Below, one piece after another: positions 46,031-55,532 of a stretch of 57,891 bases of DNA. Within the stretch, counting starts at the first letter, position 1. Each line of letters starts with the position of its first letter. This stretch comes from an uncultured Porphyromonadaceae bacterium. GTDB lineage: Bacteria > Bacteroidota > Bacteroidia > Bacteroidales > UBA11471. The notes under the pieces are model-generated. The model worked only from the letters and a program-made list of their open reading frames with translations. It made no database searches and was not told the DNA's origin. Location: positions 1 to 57,891 of the forward strand of contig URHG01000012.1 in NCBI GenBank assembly GCA_900547555.1. Direction: 5' to 3'. The position numbers were made by a program, and so were the translations under genes.

Positions 46031-47494
46031 ATGGCAGAAATCAATTATCGCATCATTCTTAAAATCATAGGTGTATTACTATGGTTAGAAGCAGCGTCGA
46101 TGCTCATGCCTTTGGGGATATCGATCTATTATGGAGAAAACGATACGACAGCATTTCTTATAACGATAGGAATAGCCGCTGTCATAGGAAGTGTACTATT
46201 TTTCCAATACCCCAATACCGAACGTAAAACCTTAGGAAAACGAGACGGAATCCTAGTTGTTTCCCTATGTTGGATATGTTTCTCCTTATTAGGGTCTCTG
46301 CCTTTTATATTATCCGGATCCGTCAGTAATATGGCCGAAGCCTTTTTTGAAACAGTATCAGGTGTTACGGGAACGGGTGCGAGCATAATAGCAGATGTTG
46401 AAAAACTGCCGCATGGAATCCTTTTGTGGCGTAGTCTTATACAATGGCTGGGAGGATTAGGAATCATTCTTCTCACCCTGGCCGTCCTGCCGTTAATAAA
46501 TAGCGGTGGCAGTATGCAATTATTCAATGCAGAAACGACCGGTATCATGAATGATAAACTGGGCCCTCGTATAGGACAGACCGCTAAACTTTTATGGACA
46601 ACCTATTTGGGGCTCACCATTGTACTGATTATCCTCTTGAATCTCGGCCCCATGAATCTTTTCGATGCTGTATGCCATGCTTTCACGACAGCAGCCACAG
46701 GTGGCTTCTCTACCAAAAACGACAGTATCGCATATTGGAATTCGGCATATATCGAATATGTTATTTCTATCTTCATGCTTATCTCGGGTATCAATTATGC
46801 GCTCGTGTACCGGGCTGTACGCGGAGAAATAAAAAAGACTTTCGGCAATGAGGAAGTAAAATGGTATTTGACGATTGTCGTCCTATTTACAATACTTATC
46901 GTTATAGGACTTTTTTTCAACGGTGTATATGAGAAACTAGGCTTGGAAACTACTATACGGACATCTTTATTCCAAGTCTCGTCTATCATCACTTCGACAG
47001 GATTTATATCGGCCGATTATGTCTCTTGGGGCCCGTTCTTTTGTATTCTCATCTGTTTGCTGATGTTCTGCGGCGGTTGTGCCGGTTCGACCAGTGGCGG
47101 TGCAAAAGTCATTCGTATCGTTGTTCTACTTAAAAACACCATATACGAATTTTACCGGCAAGTACACCCGAATACCATTGTTCCGGTACGTATAAACCAG
47201 CAAGCCATTTCGCACGAAATCATCACCAAAATACTGGCTTTTTTATTCACTTATGCTATAATCGTCATTATCGGTGCTTTGACTTTGGCAACCATGGGAT
47301 TAACTATTGATGAAGCATTCGGATGTTCCTTGTCCTGTATAGGAAATATCGGTACCGGATTAGGCCGGACATTATATTCGTTTGCAATCATTCCCGATGC
47401 CGGTAAATGGATACTCTCTTTTATCATGCTGATAGGTCGTCTGGAAATTTTTACCGTACTGATTCTTTTCACTTCTTATTTCTGGAAAAAATAA
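46031..47494 (+). CDS. trkH: Potassium uptake permease TrkH
   Basis: The membrane channel subunit of Trk. The 487 residues contain four pore-loop repeats with selectivity-filter-like sequences: SGVTGTGASI, TTAATGGFST, SSIITSTGFIS and SCIGNIGTGLG. The long helix between repeats three and four includes GGCAGSTSGGAKVIRI, a conserved loop that gates flow. TrkH works with the TrkA product encoded just upstream. No strong terminator is visible before ftsK, which has its own promoter. Confidence 0.95.
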   Translation: MAEINYRIILKIIGVLLWLEAASMLMPLGISIYYGENDTTAFLITIGIAAVIGSVLFFQYPNTERKTLGKRDGILVVSLCWICFSLLGSLPFILSGSVSNMAEAFFETVSGVTGTGASIIADVEKLPHGILLWRSLIQWLGGLGIILLTLAVLPLINSGGSMQLFNAETTGIMNDKLGPRIGQTAKLLWTTYLGLTIVLIILLNLGPMNLFDAVCHAFTTAATGGFSTKNDSIAYWNSAYIEYVISIFMLISGINYALVYRAVRGEIKKTFGNEEVKWYLTIVVLFTILIVIGLFFNGVYEKLGLETTIRTSLFQVSSIITSTGFISADYVSWGPFFCILICLLMFCGGCAGSTSGGAKVIRIVVLLKNTIYEFYRQVHPNTIVPVRINQQAISHEIITKILAFLFTYAIIVIIGALTLATMGLTIDEAFGCSLSCIGNIGTGLGRTLYSFAIIPDAGKWILSFIMLIGRLEIFTVLILFTSYFWKK

Positions 47495-47549
47495 TCGGAC
47501 ACGAATCAATATTCTTCGATAAAACCGCAAACCGTCTATCGAAAATTAT

Positions 47550-47557
47550 TATTTTTG
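47550..47557 (+). promoter_or_regulatory. -7 box for ftsK
   Basis: TATTTTTG matches TAnnTTTG, 24 bases before the ftsK ATG. No evident -33 element. Confidence 0.5.
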
Positions 47558-47581
47558 TGAGAAGATTTAACCCGCTGAAAT

Positions 47582-50110
47582 ATGGCAACAAAAAAGAACG
47601 AAAAAAATATTTCAAAAAAAGATACACCCACTACCTCGACGAAAGAGTCGTTCCGCAGTAAGGCTATACGCTTTTTACGAGATGAACGAACACGTTTTGT
47701 CTCAGGGCTCATATTGCTTTTCTTTTCCATATTTCTGACAATTTCTTTTATCTCATTCTTTTTCGACGGAGCCGCCGACCAAAGCATCATCGATCACCAA
47801 TCGACCGAAAAAATAAACCGCATTGGGAACGGCATACAAAACTGGGCCGGTTCCCAGGGGGCAATCTGTGCCGACCTTTTCATAAATCGATGGATGGGCA
47901 TATCGGCATTCTTCATTGCAATCTTTTTAGCACGATTGGGATTGAAACTGATGAATGTCATTTCCATGTCGATAGTTCGCTCACTGGCCTATACATGTGC
48001 GTTGATCATTATTTGCTCACTGACTTTCGGATTCTTCTTCAAACATGTATATGAAGATTCTTATCTCTTTTTAGGGGGATATCACGGTTACTATGCAACG
48101 CTATGGCTCGAAGCGAAAATCGGTTGGCCGGGGACTTTACTCGTTATACTCTCCGGTATTCTGCTGCTGCTTATCGCGGTCAGCCGTCGCACCATTACCG
48201 TATTGCGACATATATTCCGTATGGATTTCATTCGCCGGAATAAAAAAGAGACATCTCCCGTTGAAGATGCGAGTGAAAGTTGTATAGATCTCCCCACAAA
48301 TACAGACACAGACAAGGGAAACGATATAAAAGAAGCGAATCCTGCAAGTGATGTAAATACGACTTCCGAAAAAATAGCCGTACCCGAAAATACGGAGACG
48401 GATAAAGATTTCGTCGACGAGATAGAAATATATACCGAGAACTCCAAAGACAAAATACCCGATTTCATCTCCGAAGAAACGGAACAATTTATCGACATCG
48501 ACAAAAATAATAATACCGACAAGGACGAAGAAAACCATGAACCCGATTTCATTATCGAACAAGGGATAGAAGAAGACGAGGCAAAACAACAAAACGAACT
48601 CGACGAATATGACCCCACGCTCGACCTCTCGTACTACAAAGCACCTACATTCGACCTGTTGAGAGAAGACAAGTCCAGCAACAATACAATCGATATCAAT
48701 GAGCAGGAAGCAAACAAGCAACGCATCATCAATACGCTCGAAAATTACGGTATACGCATCAGTTCCATCAAAGCTACCGTAGGACCCACCGTTACACTGT
48801 ATGAAATCATTCCCGAAGCCGGTATAAAAATATCCAAAATAAAAAATCTCGAAGACGATATAGCCCTGAGCCTCGCCGCTCTCGGCATTCGTATCATCGC
48901 CCCCATTCCCGGAAAAGGAACCGTAGGTATCGAAGTGCCTAATCGAAATCCGCAAATGGTACCGATGAGACCGATCATTGCTTCACGCAAGTTTCAAGAG
49001 TGCGATTACGACCTACCTTTGGCACTGGGTAAAACCATTACCAATGAGATTTTCATGGTCGATTTGTGCAAAATGCCCCACATACTCGTTGCCGGTGCGA
49101 CCGGACAAGGAAAATCGGTAGGTCTGAATGCCATCATCACATCGCTCCTTTATAAAAAGCACCCTTCGCAGTTGAAGTTTGTGATGGTAGACCCCAAAAA
49201 AGTAGAGTTCAGTATTTACAGCGTCATCGAACGCCATTTCTTGGCTAAACTTCCCGATAGCGAAGAAGCCATCATCACCGATACGGACAAAGTGGTACAG
49301 ACACTCAATTCGGTTTGTGTCGAAATGGACAACCGATATAAATTGCTGCAAATAGCCAGAATGCGCAATATCAAAGAGTACAATGCCAAATTCATTTCCC
49401 GCCAACTCAATCCCGAAAAAGGCCACCGTTATATGCCCTATATCGTTGTCATTGTCGACGAGTTTGGCGACCTCATTATGACAGCCGGTAAAGAAGTGGA
49501 ATTGCCTATCGCCCGAATCGCCCAGTTGGCCCGCGCGGTAGGTATACACATGATTATCGCTACCCAACGCCCATCGACGAATATCATCACGGGTAGTATC
49601 AAGGCCAACTTCCCGGCACGGATCGCCTTTAAAGTGGCATCTATGATCGACTCCCGAACCATTCTCGATACTCCGGGAGCCAACCAGTTGATAGGAAAAG
49701 GCGATATGCTTATTTCATGTAACGGAGGGTTGACTCGTGTACAATGTGCGTTTGTAGATACGCCCGAAGTAGAAAACATCTGTCAATATATCGGCTCACA
49801 ACAAGCCTACCCGACCGCCTACCTGCTGCCCGAATATGTATCGGAAAACAACGGTGGAAACAACAGTATGGTCGATCTCAAAGAGCGGGATCCGTTCTTT
49901 GAAGAGGCTGCGCGACTGATTGTTGCCAACCAGCAAGGTTCGACCTCTCTGATACAACGCAAATTCTCGATCGGCTACAACCGAGCCGGCCGCCTGATGG
50001 ATCAACTGGAAGCGGCAGGAATCGTAGGTCCGTTTGAAGGCAGCAAGGCCCGTCAGGTACTCATTACCGATGAAATCCAACTCACCCAATTGTTGAATAC
50101 CCTTCGATAA
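47582..50110 (+). CDS. ftsK: FtsK/SpoIIIE DNA translocase
   Basis: A septum-anchored motor that pumps the chromosome terminus through the closing division site. The 842 residues have four N-terminal membrane helices (about 40-215). A strongly acidic, low-complexity linker follows (about 220-360, rich in D, E, N and T). The motor comes next, with Walker A GATGQGKSVG near residue 506 and Walker B YIVVIVDEFGDLI. The C-terminal gamma winged helix (IQRKFSIGYNRAGRLMDQLEAAGIVG) reads the polar KOPS-type sequences in other bacteria. The lolA-like gene starts six bases later, as in many Bacteroidales. Confidence 0.95.
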   Translation: MATKKNEKNISKKDTPTTSTKESFRSKAIRFLRDERTRFVSGLILLFFSIFLTISFISFFFDGAADQSIIDHQSTEKINRIGNGIQNWAGSQGAICADLFINRWMGISAFFIAIFLARLGLKLMNVISMSIVRSLAYTCALIIICSLTFGFFFKHVYEDSYLFLGGYHGYYATLWLEAKIGWPGTLLVILSGILLLLIAVSRRTITVLRHIFRMDFIRRNKKETSPVEDASESCIDLPTNTDTDKGNDIKEANPASDVNTTSEKIAVPENTETDKDFVDEIEIYTENSKDKIPDFISEETEQFIDIDKNNNTDKDEENHEPDFIIEQGIEEDEAKQQNELDEYDPTLDLSYYKAPTFDLLREDKSSNNTIDINEQEANKQRIINTLENYGIRISSIKATVGPTVTLYEIIPEAGIKISKIKNLEDDIALSLAALGIRIIAPIPGKGTVGIEVPNRNPQMVPMRPIIASRKFQECDYDLPLALGKTITNEIFMVDLCKMPHILVAGATGQGKSVGLNAIITSLLYKKHPSQLKFVMVDPKKVEFSIYSVIERHFLAKLPDSEEAIITDTDKVVQTLNSVCVEMDNRYKLLQIARMRNIKEYNAKFISRQLNPEKGHRYMPYIVVIVDEFGDLIMTAGKEVELPIARIAQLARAVGIHMIIATQRPSTNIITGSIKANFPARIAFKVASMIDSRTILDTPGANQLIGKGDMLISCNGGLTRVQCAFVDTPEVENICQYIGSQQAYPTAYLLPEYVSENNGGNNSMVDLKERDPFFEEAARLIVANQQGSTSLIQRKFSIGYNRAGRLMDQLEAAGIVGPFEGSKARQVLITDEIQLTQLLNTLR

Positions 50111-50116
50111 TGCAAC

Positions 50117-50734
50117 ATGAAACGATTGTACATCATCATACTACCGCTCCTGCTTTTATCGTTTTCTTGCTCAACAAACGCTGAAAATCGGGCGACCCGC
50201 TTGCTCGATAAAATCGTCGCCCAAATAGAATCGGGCAAAGGAATTTCCTTAAAATTCCTGTTACAACAAAACGACATGGAAAACGTCGAAGGCTCGATAG
50301 ATATGCAAAGCGACAAGTTTGTGTTGCAAGTACCCGATATGATAACGTGGTTCGATGGAACAACGCAATGGACATACCTGAAATCTTCGGAGGAGGTAAA
50401 TATTAGTATTCCCGAAAAAGAGGAGTTGTTACAGACCAACCCTTGCCTCCTGTTGCAATCCTACAAAAAGGCTTTCGACTGCAAATTCATCGAAAAAAAA
50501 GGCGATGTATGCGAATTGTCGCTTATTCCCAAACAACATTCGGAAATAACAGAAATCGAAATTTTCGTCAATGAAAAACAAACTGCTCTCACGCATATTA
50601 CCGTCATTCAGAAAGACGGACAAAAAACCGACGTTGACATCATACGCTATGAGACAAATACAAACTTTCCTGCAAATCATTTTGTTTTCCCAAAAGGACT
50701 GTTCCCTTATGCCGAAATTATAGATTTACGTTGA
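50117..50734 (+). CDS. LolA-like outer-membrane lipoprotein carrier
   Basis: A 205-residue exported protein. The hydrophobic N-terminus ends SFSCSTNAE, so it may be either a lipoprotein (Cys18) or cleaved after the Ala. The rest resembles LolA, the periplasmic carrier that ferries lipoproteins from LolCDE to the outer membrane: LDKIVAQIESGKGISLKFLL, then VEGSIDMQSDKFVLQVPDMITWFDGTTQWTYLKSSEEVNIS. Bacteroidetes LolA proteins diverge strongly, and this assignment uses fold-level pattern and position. It is squeezed between ftsK and trxB in a conserved order. Confidence 0.8.
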   Translation: MKRLYIIILPLLLLSFSCSTNAENRATRLLDKIVAQIESGKGISLKFLLQQNDMENVEGSIDMQSDKFVLQVPDMITWFDGTTQWTYLKSSEEVNISIPEKEELLQTNPCLLLQSYKKAFDCKFIEKKGDVCELSLIPKQHSEITEIEIFVNEKQTALTHITVIQKDGQKTDVDIIRYETNTNFPANHFVFPKGLFPYAEIIDLR

Positions 50735-50765
50735 TATAAATACTCATTAAAAATAAATACATCTT

Positions 50766-51710
50766 ATGGAAACTACCGAAAAAATACGTTGCTTAATTGT
50801 CGGATCGGGTCCAGCCGGATATACAGCAGCCATTTATGCGGCCCGCGCCAACCTCTCTCCCGTATTGTATGAAGGGATACAACCCGGAGGTCAACTGACA
50901 ACAACTACCGATATTGAAAATTTTCCCGGTTATCCCGAAGGGGTTTCGGGTACCGACATGATGGAACAACTTCGACAACAGGCAGCTCGCTTCGGCACGG
51001 ATATTCGTAGCGGTATTGTTACCGATAGCGATTTCTCCCAAGCTCCTTACCGTCTCACCATCGACGGAGAGAAAACAGTCGAAGCCAATGCTGTAATCAT
51101 TGCAACCGGAGCTTCGGCAAAATATTTGGGATTACCCGATGAAACCAAATACGTCGGACAAGGGGTATCGGCTTGCGCTACTTGCGACGGATTTTTCTAT
51201 CGTAAAAAGGTCGTTGCCGTCGTAGGAGGCGGTGATACGGCTTGTGAAGAAGCCATATACCTATCGCACTTGGCTAGTAAAGTGTACATGATTGTGCGGA
51301 AAGATTATCTGCGCGCCTCGAAAATCATGCAGGAACGAGTCATGGAAAGCGAAAATATCGAAGTCCTGTTCGAAACGCAAACAGTGGGACTATTCGGAGA
51401 AAACGGTGTAGAAGGAGCCCACTTGGTAAAATACAAGGGAACCGACCGTGAAGAATATGTAGATATCGCTATCGACGGATTTTTCCTCGCTATCGGCCAC
51501 ACACCAAATACAAAAGCCTTCCCGGCCATAGCCACCGACGAAGCCGGATATATCATAACAAACGGTCGTACAACGGCGACCAATATTCCCGGTGTATTTG
51601 CTGCCGGCGATGTCGCCGACCCACTCTACCGCCAAGCTATCACAGCAGCAGCAGCCGGTTGCCGGGCAGCCATAGATACGGAAAAATATTTGTTGGAAAA
51701 AGGTTTATAA
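50766..51710 (+). CDS. trxB: Thioredoxin reductase
   Basis: A flavoenzyme that passes NADPH electrons to thioredoxin. The 314 residues include the FAD motif VGSGPAGYTAAIYAARA, the redox-active CATC in ACATCDGFFYRKK, the NADPH motif VGGGDTACEEAIYL, and the FAD-binding AAGDVADPLYRQAITAAAAGCRAA at the end. All expected residues are present, so it should be active. It is the last gene of the ftsK-lolA-trxB unit and is followed by a strong terminator. Confidence 0.97.
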   Translation: METTEKIRCLIVGSGPAGYTAAIYAARANLSPVLYEGIQPGGQLTTTTDIENFPGYPEGVSGTDMMEQLRQQAARFGTDIRSGIVTDSDFSQAPYRLTIDGEKTVEANAVIIATGASAKYLGLPDETKYVGQGVSACATCDGFFYRKKVVAVVGGGDTACEEAIYLSHLASKVYMIVRKDYLRASKIMQERVMESENIEVLFETQTVGLFGENGVEGAHLVKYKGTDREEYVDIAIDGFFLAIGHTPNTKAFPAIATDEAGYIITNGRTTATNIPGVFAAGDVADPLYRQAITAAAAGCRAAIDTEKYLLEKGL

Positions 51711-51731
51711 TATCCCCTCTCTCCTCCATCG

Positions 51732-51764
51732 AAAAAGACAGACATATTTATTGTCTGTCTTTTT
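51732..51764 (+). terminator. Intrinsic terminator after trxB
   Basis: A perfect 13-bp stem (aaaaagacagaca at 51732-51744 with its complement at 51752-51764) has a seven-base loop and a T run. It ends the ftsK-lolA-trxB unit. Confidence 0.9.
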
Positions 51765-51894
51765 ATCTTTTTAGGAATTCATATAAATCGTATAATCTAT
51801 TTTCTCTAAATGCAAGATAATACATATTCATATTGTGTTTTTGCTATCCCGACTATACAAGTCAATAGAAAATGGTTATTTTCAAAATAAATCT

Positions 51895-51925
51895 TTTGCA
51901 TTCCACCTCTTTTTTCTTATATTTG
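51895..51925 (+). promoter_or_regulatory. Promoter for the Crp/Fnr-family gene
   Basis: TTTG at 51895-51898, a 19-base spacer, then TATATTTG at 51918-51925. This is a full match to the TTTG-N19-TAnnTTTG consensus, 28 bases before the ATG. Confidence 0.8.
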
Positions 51926-51926
51926 C

Positions 51927-51949
51927 GTTATATAACACTGTTATATAAC
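51927..51949 (+). promoter_or_regulatory. Tandem palindromes, candidate Crp/Fnr operator
   Basis: GTTATATAAC occurs twice, at 51927-51936 and 51940-51949, with three bases between. Each copy is a perfect ten-base palindrome, and the second extends to TGTTATATAACA. They start one base after the -7 box, so they cover the transcription start. A repressor bound here would block initiation. Autoregulation by the downstream gene is the simplest reading. Confidence 0.7.
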
Positions 51950-51953
51950 AGCC

Positions 51954-52655
51954 ATGGTGAAGAAAAACTCAATAGAGGCCCTTATTAACGAAGCTCTCGC
52001 CGGAATGCTTTCCATTCTCAACGACGACGAGAAACGCCTCATCATAGAAAATTTCCATATTCAGACTTACAAAAAAAATGAGATGATCTACAATGAAGGC
52101 GAAAAAGCCGAATTGCTTATGTGTCTCATCAAAGGGAAAGTAAAGATTTTCAAAGCGGGAATAGGTGGTCGTTGCCAAATCATGCGATTGATTCGTCCCA
52201 TACAATACTTCGGATACCGAGCCTATTTTGCCGGAGAAGATTATATAACCGCTGCCTCGGCTTTTGAAAATGCAACCATCGGTTTTCTTCCCATGCCTCT
52301 CATCGAAAACCTCGTCAAACAGAATAACCGACTTGCATACTTTTTTATCAAGGAACTGGCGATGGACTTAGGAATGTCCGATACCCGCACCGTAAATCTC
52401 ACACAAAAACATATCCGAGGCCGTCTCGCCGAATCATTGCTCATGCTCAAAGACAACTACGGTATGGAAGAAGACGGCGCCACACTAAGCATCTATATGG
52501 CACGAGAAGACTTGGCCAATCTATCGAACATGACTACATCGAATGCCATACGCACCCTATCTTGTTTTGCCGACGAAAAAATCATTGCTATCGATGGTCG
52601 GAAAATTCAAATCATCGATGAATCCCGATTACGAAAAATAAGCCGTTTCGGATAA
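51954..52655 (+). CDS. Crp/Fnr-family transcriptional regulator
   Basis: A 233-residue regulator. The N-terminal cyclic-nucleotide-binding-type beta-roll is near residues 20-130 (NEMIYNEGEKAELLMCLIKGKVKIF). A dimerisation helix follows, and the C-terminal winged helix has the recognition region MAREDLANLSNMTTSNAIRTLSCFADEKIIAIDG. There is no Fnr-type cysteine cluster at the N-terminus, and the cAMP-contact Arg-Ser pair is not obvious. The effector may therefore be something else, such as haem, redox or none. Twin palindromes between promoter and start suggest self-control. It sits between trxB and uvrA; its target genes are not evident here. Confidence 0.9.
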   Translation: MVKKNSIEALINEALAGMLSILNDDEKRLIIENFHIQTYKKNEMIYNEGEKAELLMCLIKGKVKIFKAGIGGRCQIMRLIRPIQYFGYRAYFAGEDYITAASAFENATIGFLPMPLIENLVKQNNRLAYFFIKELAMDLGMSDTRTVNLTQKHIRGRLAESLLMLKDNYGMEEDGATLSIYMAREDLANLSNMTTSNAIRTLSCFADEKIIAIDGRKIQIIDESRLRKISRFG

Positions 52656-52686
52656 CCCCCATTTTGAAAACTCTCTTTTCAGCATT

Positions 52687-55515
52687 TCAGATACCGAGTT
52701 CCGCTTTAAGGAAACGGGCGGTATATCCCACATCGGTATGCGAAGCTATCTCTTCGGGGGTTCCCGTCATCAATACCATACCTCCGTTACGCCCGCCTTC
52801 GGGGCCCATATCGATAATGTAGTCTGCTGTTTTTATGACATCGAGGTTATGCTCGATTACCAATACAGTATTTCCTTTATCGACCAAACGATGCAAAACG
52901 CCCAACAGTACGCGTATATCTTCGAAATGCAGACCCGTAGTCGGTTCATCGAGAACATACAACGTTTTTCCCGTATCTTTCTTGGACAGCTCCGTTGCCA
53001 ATTTTACCCGCTGACTTTCTCCGCCCGATAATGTCGTCGACGGCTGTCCCAATTTTACATAACCGAGACCTACATCTTGCAAGGTTTTTACTTTGGTCAG
53101 AATTGCCGGTATACCGGCAAAAAATTCCACAGCCTGATTGATCGTCATATCGAGAACATCGGCTATCGACTTGCCCTTAAACCGCACATCAAGCGTTTCG
53201 CGATTATAGCGTTTGCCCTGACAGGCTTCACATGGGACAAGGACATCGGGAAGAAAATTCATCTCGATGGTTTTATATCCGTTACCGCCACATACTTCGC
53301 AACGACCGCCGGGAACGTTGAAAGAAAATCGGCCGGCCTTATAACCGCGAATTTTAGCTTCGGGCAACTCTACAAAAAGATTGCGGATATCTCCGAATAA
53401 TCCCGAATAAGTCGCAGGATTGGATCGCGGCGTGCGTCCCAATGGAGACTGATCGACATTGACGATCTTGTCGATATTTTCAAGACCCTCTATCCCATCA
53501 TAAGGTAACGGTTCGGCCAAAGAACGATAAAATTTCTGACTGATGATCGGTTGCAAAGTACCATTTATCAAAGAAGATTTACCACTCCCCGAAACTCCGG
53601 TTACACAAATGAACTTTCCCAAAGGAAATTCTACGGTTACATTCTTCAAATTATTTCCGCGAGCACCCTGCAAAACAATACTTTTACCATTCCCCTGCCG
53701 GCGAGTTTGTGGTACGGGTATAGACTGTTTACCATTGAGATAGGCCGCAGTCATGGTATCCCGGGAAAGCATCTCCTGAGGTGTACCAGAGAAAACGACC
53801 TGACCGCCGAGACGACCGGCACGAGGGCCGAGGTCGACGATATAATCGGCTTCCAGCATCATATCTTTGTCATGTTCCACCACAACGACGGAATTGCCCA
53901 TATCGCGCAGCTGCTTCAAAGAATGAATCAATCGTATATTGTCGCGCTGATGCAGACCGATGCTCGGTTCATCGAGAATATATAAGACATTCACCAACTG
54001 CGAACCTATCTGCGTCGCCAAACGTATACGCTGGCTCTCTCCTCCCGACAATGTCGCCGAGGCTCTCGACAAGCTCAAATATTCCAGTCCCACATCGATA
54101 AGGAATTGCAAGCGGGATCGTATCTCTTTAAGAATCTCCCGGGCTATCGCGGCCTGCTTTTCGGGAAGGCGGTCTTCAATTCCGTCGAGCCATTGATACA
54201 ACTCGGCAATATCCATACCCGTCAATTCGGCAATATTTTTACCGTCGATACGATAGTGAAGAGCCTCCTTGTTGAGACGCGCACCGCCACACTCAGGGCA
54301 CGAAACCGTCGTAACGAATTGTCCCACCCATTTTTGGGCCTTAGCCGTCGCATCGGATTGCTGTTGCATCTCAATATACTTGACCAACCCATCGAACGTC
54401 AAAAAATAATTTGAATTTCCCAATGAAAGATTTTTCACATTAAGGCGTTCATCGGTTCCGTTTAAAATATCATTCAACGCCTCTTCGGGCAAATCTTTTA
54501 TAGGGGTTTTCAACGACGCTCCATATTTCTCGCATATAGCCTCGATTTGCCAAAAAAGCAAAACATTCCGATATTTGCCAAGCGGCAATATTCCTCCTTG
54601 ATAAATCGAAAGAGAGGTATCGGGAATGATTTTATCTTTATCGATAATATTGACATAACCCAGACCTTTACAGGTCGGGCAAGCTCCTTGCGGTGAGTTG
54701 AACGAGAAATTATGCGGAGCCGGCTCACTATATGACAATCCTGTTGCCGGATCCATCAATGTACGACTGTAATGGCGCAATTCGTTTTTATCGACATCGA
54801 GTACCATCAGCAATCCATCGCCCTGCTTCATGGCAACGCGCACGCTATCTTTCAGTCGGCGGTCGTCTTTTTCCGACATCACCAATTTATCGACCAGTAA
54901 TTCAACACTATGGTTTTTATAACGGTCGAGTTTCAGGCCGGGCAATATCTCGCGAATTTCACCATCGACCCGCACCGACAAGTAACCTTTGCGCCTAAGT
55001 TGCTCGAAAAGTTCCTTATAATGACCTTTTCGATTCCGTACCAACGGTGCAAGAATATATGTTTTCCGCCCTTGATAACGCTCCCCTATCAGTTGCAAAA
55101 TCTGTTCCTCGGTGTACTTGACCATCTTTTCTCCCGACAAATAAGAATAGGCTTCACCGGCACGGGCAAAAAGCAAACGGAGGAAGTCATATATCTCGGT
55201 CGTCGTACCGACCGTCGAACGGGGATTTTTATTAACGGTCTTCTGCTCTATCGAAATGACCGGGCTCAATCCCGTAATCTTATCTACATCGGGACGCTCC
55301 ATATTACCCAAGAAATTACGGGCATATGACGAAAAAGTTTCGATATAACGGCGTTGGGCTTCGGCGTAAATCGTATCGAATGCCAAAGAAGACTTACCAC
55401 TGCCGCTCAATCCCGTAATCACTGTAAAAGCATTCCGGGGAATTTCAACATCGATGTTTTTAAGATTGTGCACCCGGGCACCCCATATCTCTATTTTTTC
55501 TTCGTTATCGGTCAT
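52687..55515 (-). CDS. uvrA: Excinuclease ABC subunit A
   Basis: The damage-recognition ATPase of nucleotide excision repair. The 942 residues carry two ABC modules, each with Walker A (VITGLSGSGKSSLA near residue 33 and CVTGVSGSGKSSLI near 638). Their signatures are ATLSGGESQRIRLATQIG and TTLSGGESQRVKLATEL. Zinc-binding cysteines appear in ACPTCKGLGYV, CPECGGARLN and RCEVCGGNGYKT to CEACQGKRYN. It is full length and intact. The gene follows the type IX-sorted surface protein gene by 17 bases on the same strand, so it probably shares that promoter. It is convergent with the Crp/Fnr gene, with no obvious terminator between. Confidence 0.97.
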   Translation of the reverse strand: MTDNEEKIEIWGARVHNLKNIDVEIPRNAFTVITGLSGSGKSSLAFDTIYAEAQRRYIETFSSYARNFLGNMERPDVDKITGLSPVISIEQKTVNKNPRSTVGTTTEIYDFLRLLFARAGEAYSYLSGEKMVKYTEEQILQLIGERYQGRKTYILAPLVRNRKGHYKELFEQLRRKGYLSVRVDGEIREILPGLKLDRYKNHSVELLVDKLVMSEKDDRRLKDSVRVAMKQGDGLLMVLDVDKNELRHYSRTLMDPATGLSYSEPAPHNFSFNSPQGACPTCKGLGYVNIIDKDKIIPDTSLSIYQGGILPLGKYRNVLLFWQIEAICEKYGASLKTPIKDLPEEALNDILNGTDERLNVKNLSLGNSNYFLTFDGLVKYIEMQQQSDATAKAQKWVGQFVTTVSCPECGGARLNKEALHYRIDGKNIAELTGMDIAELYQWLDGIEDRLPEKQAAIAREILKEIRSRLQFLIDVGLEYLSLSRASATLSGGESQRIRLATQIGSQLVNVLYILDEPSIGLHQRDNIRLIHSLKQLRDMGNSVVVVEHDKDMMLEADYIVDLGPRAGRLGGQVVFSGTPQEMLSRDTMTAAYLNGKQSIPVPQTRRQGNGKSIVLQGARGNNLKNVTVEFPLGKFICVTGVSGSGKSSLINGTLQPIISQKFYRSLAEPLPYDGIEGLENIDKIVNVDQSPLGRTPRSNPATYSGLFGDIRNLFVELPEAKIRGYKAGRFSFNVPGGRCEVCGGNGYKTIEMNFLPDVLVPCEACQGKRYNRETLDVRFKGKSIADVLDMTINQAVEFFAGIPAILTKVKTLQDVGLGYVKLGQPSTTLSGGESQRVKLATELSKKDTGKTLYVLDEPTTGLHFEDIRVLLGVLHRLVDKGNTVLVIEHNLDVIKTADYIIDMGPEGGRNGGMVLMTGTPEEIASHTDVGYTARFLKAELGI

Positions 55516-55532
55516 AACTATACGTGCAAAGG

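Noticed and set aside
51927..51949. Twin palindromes as a standard Fnr or Crp site
   Set aside because: They do not match TTGAT-N4-ATCAA or TGTGA-N6-TCACA, so they are reported as an unassigned operator only.
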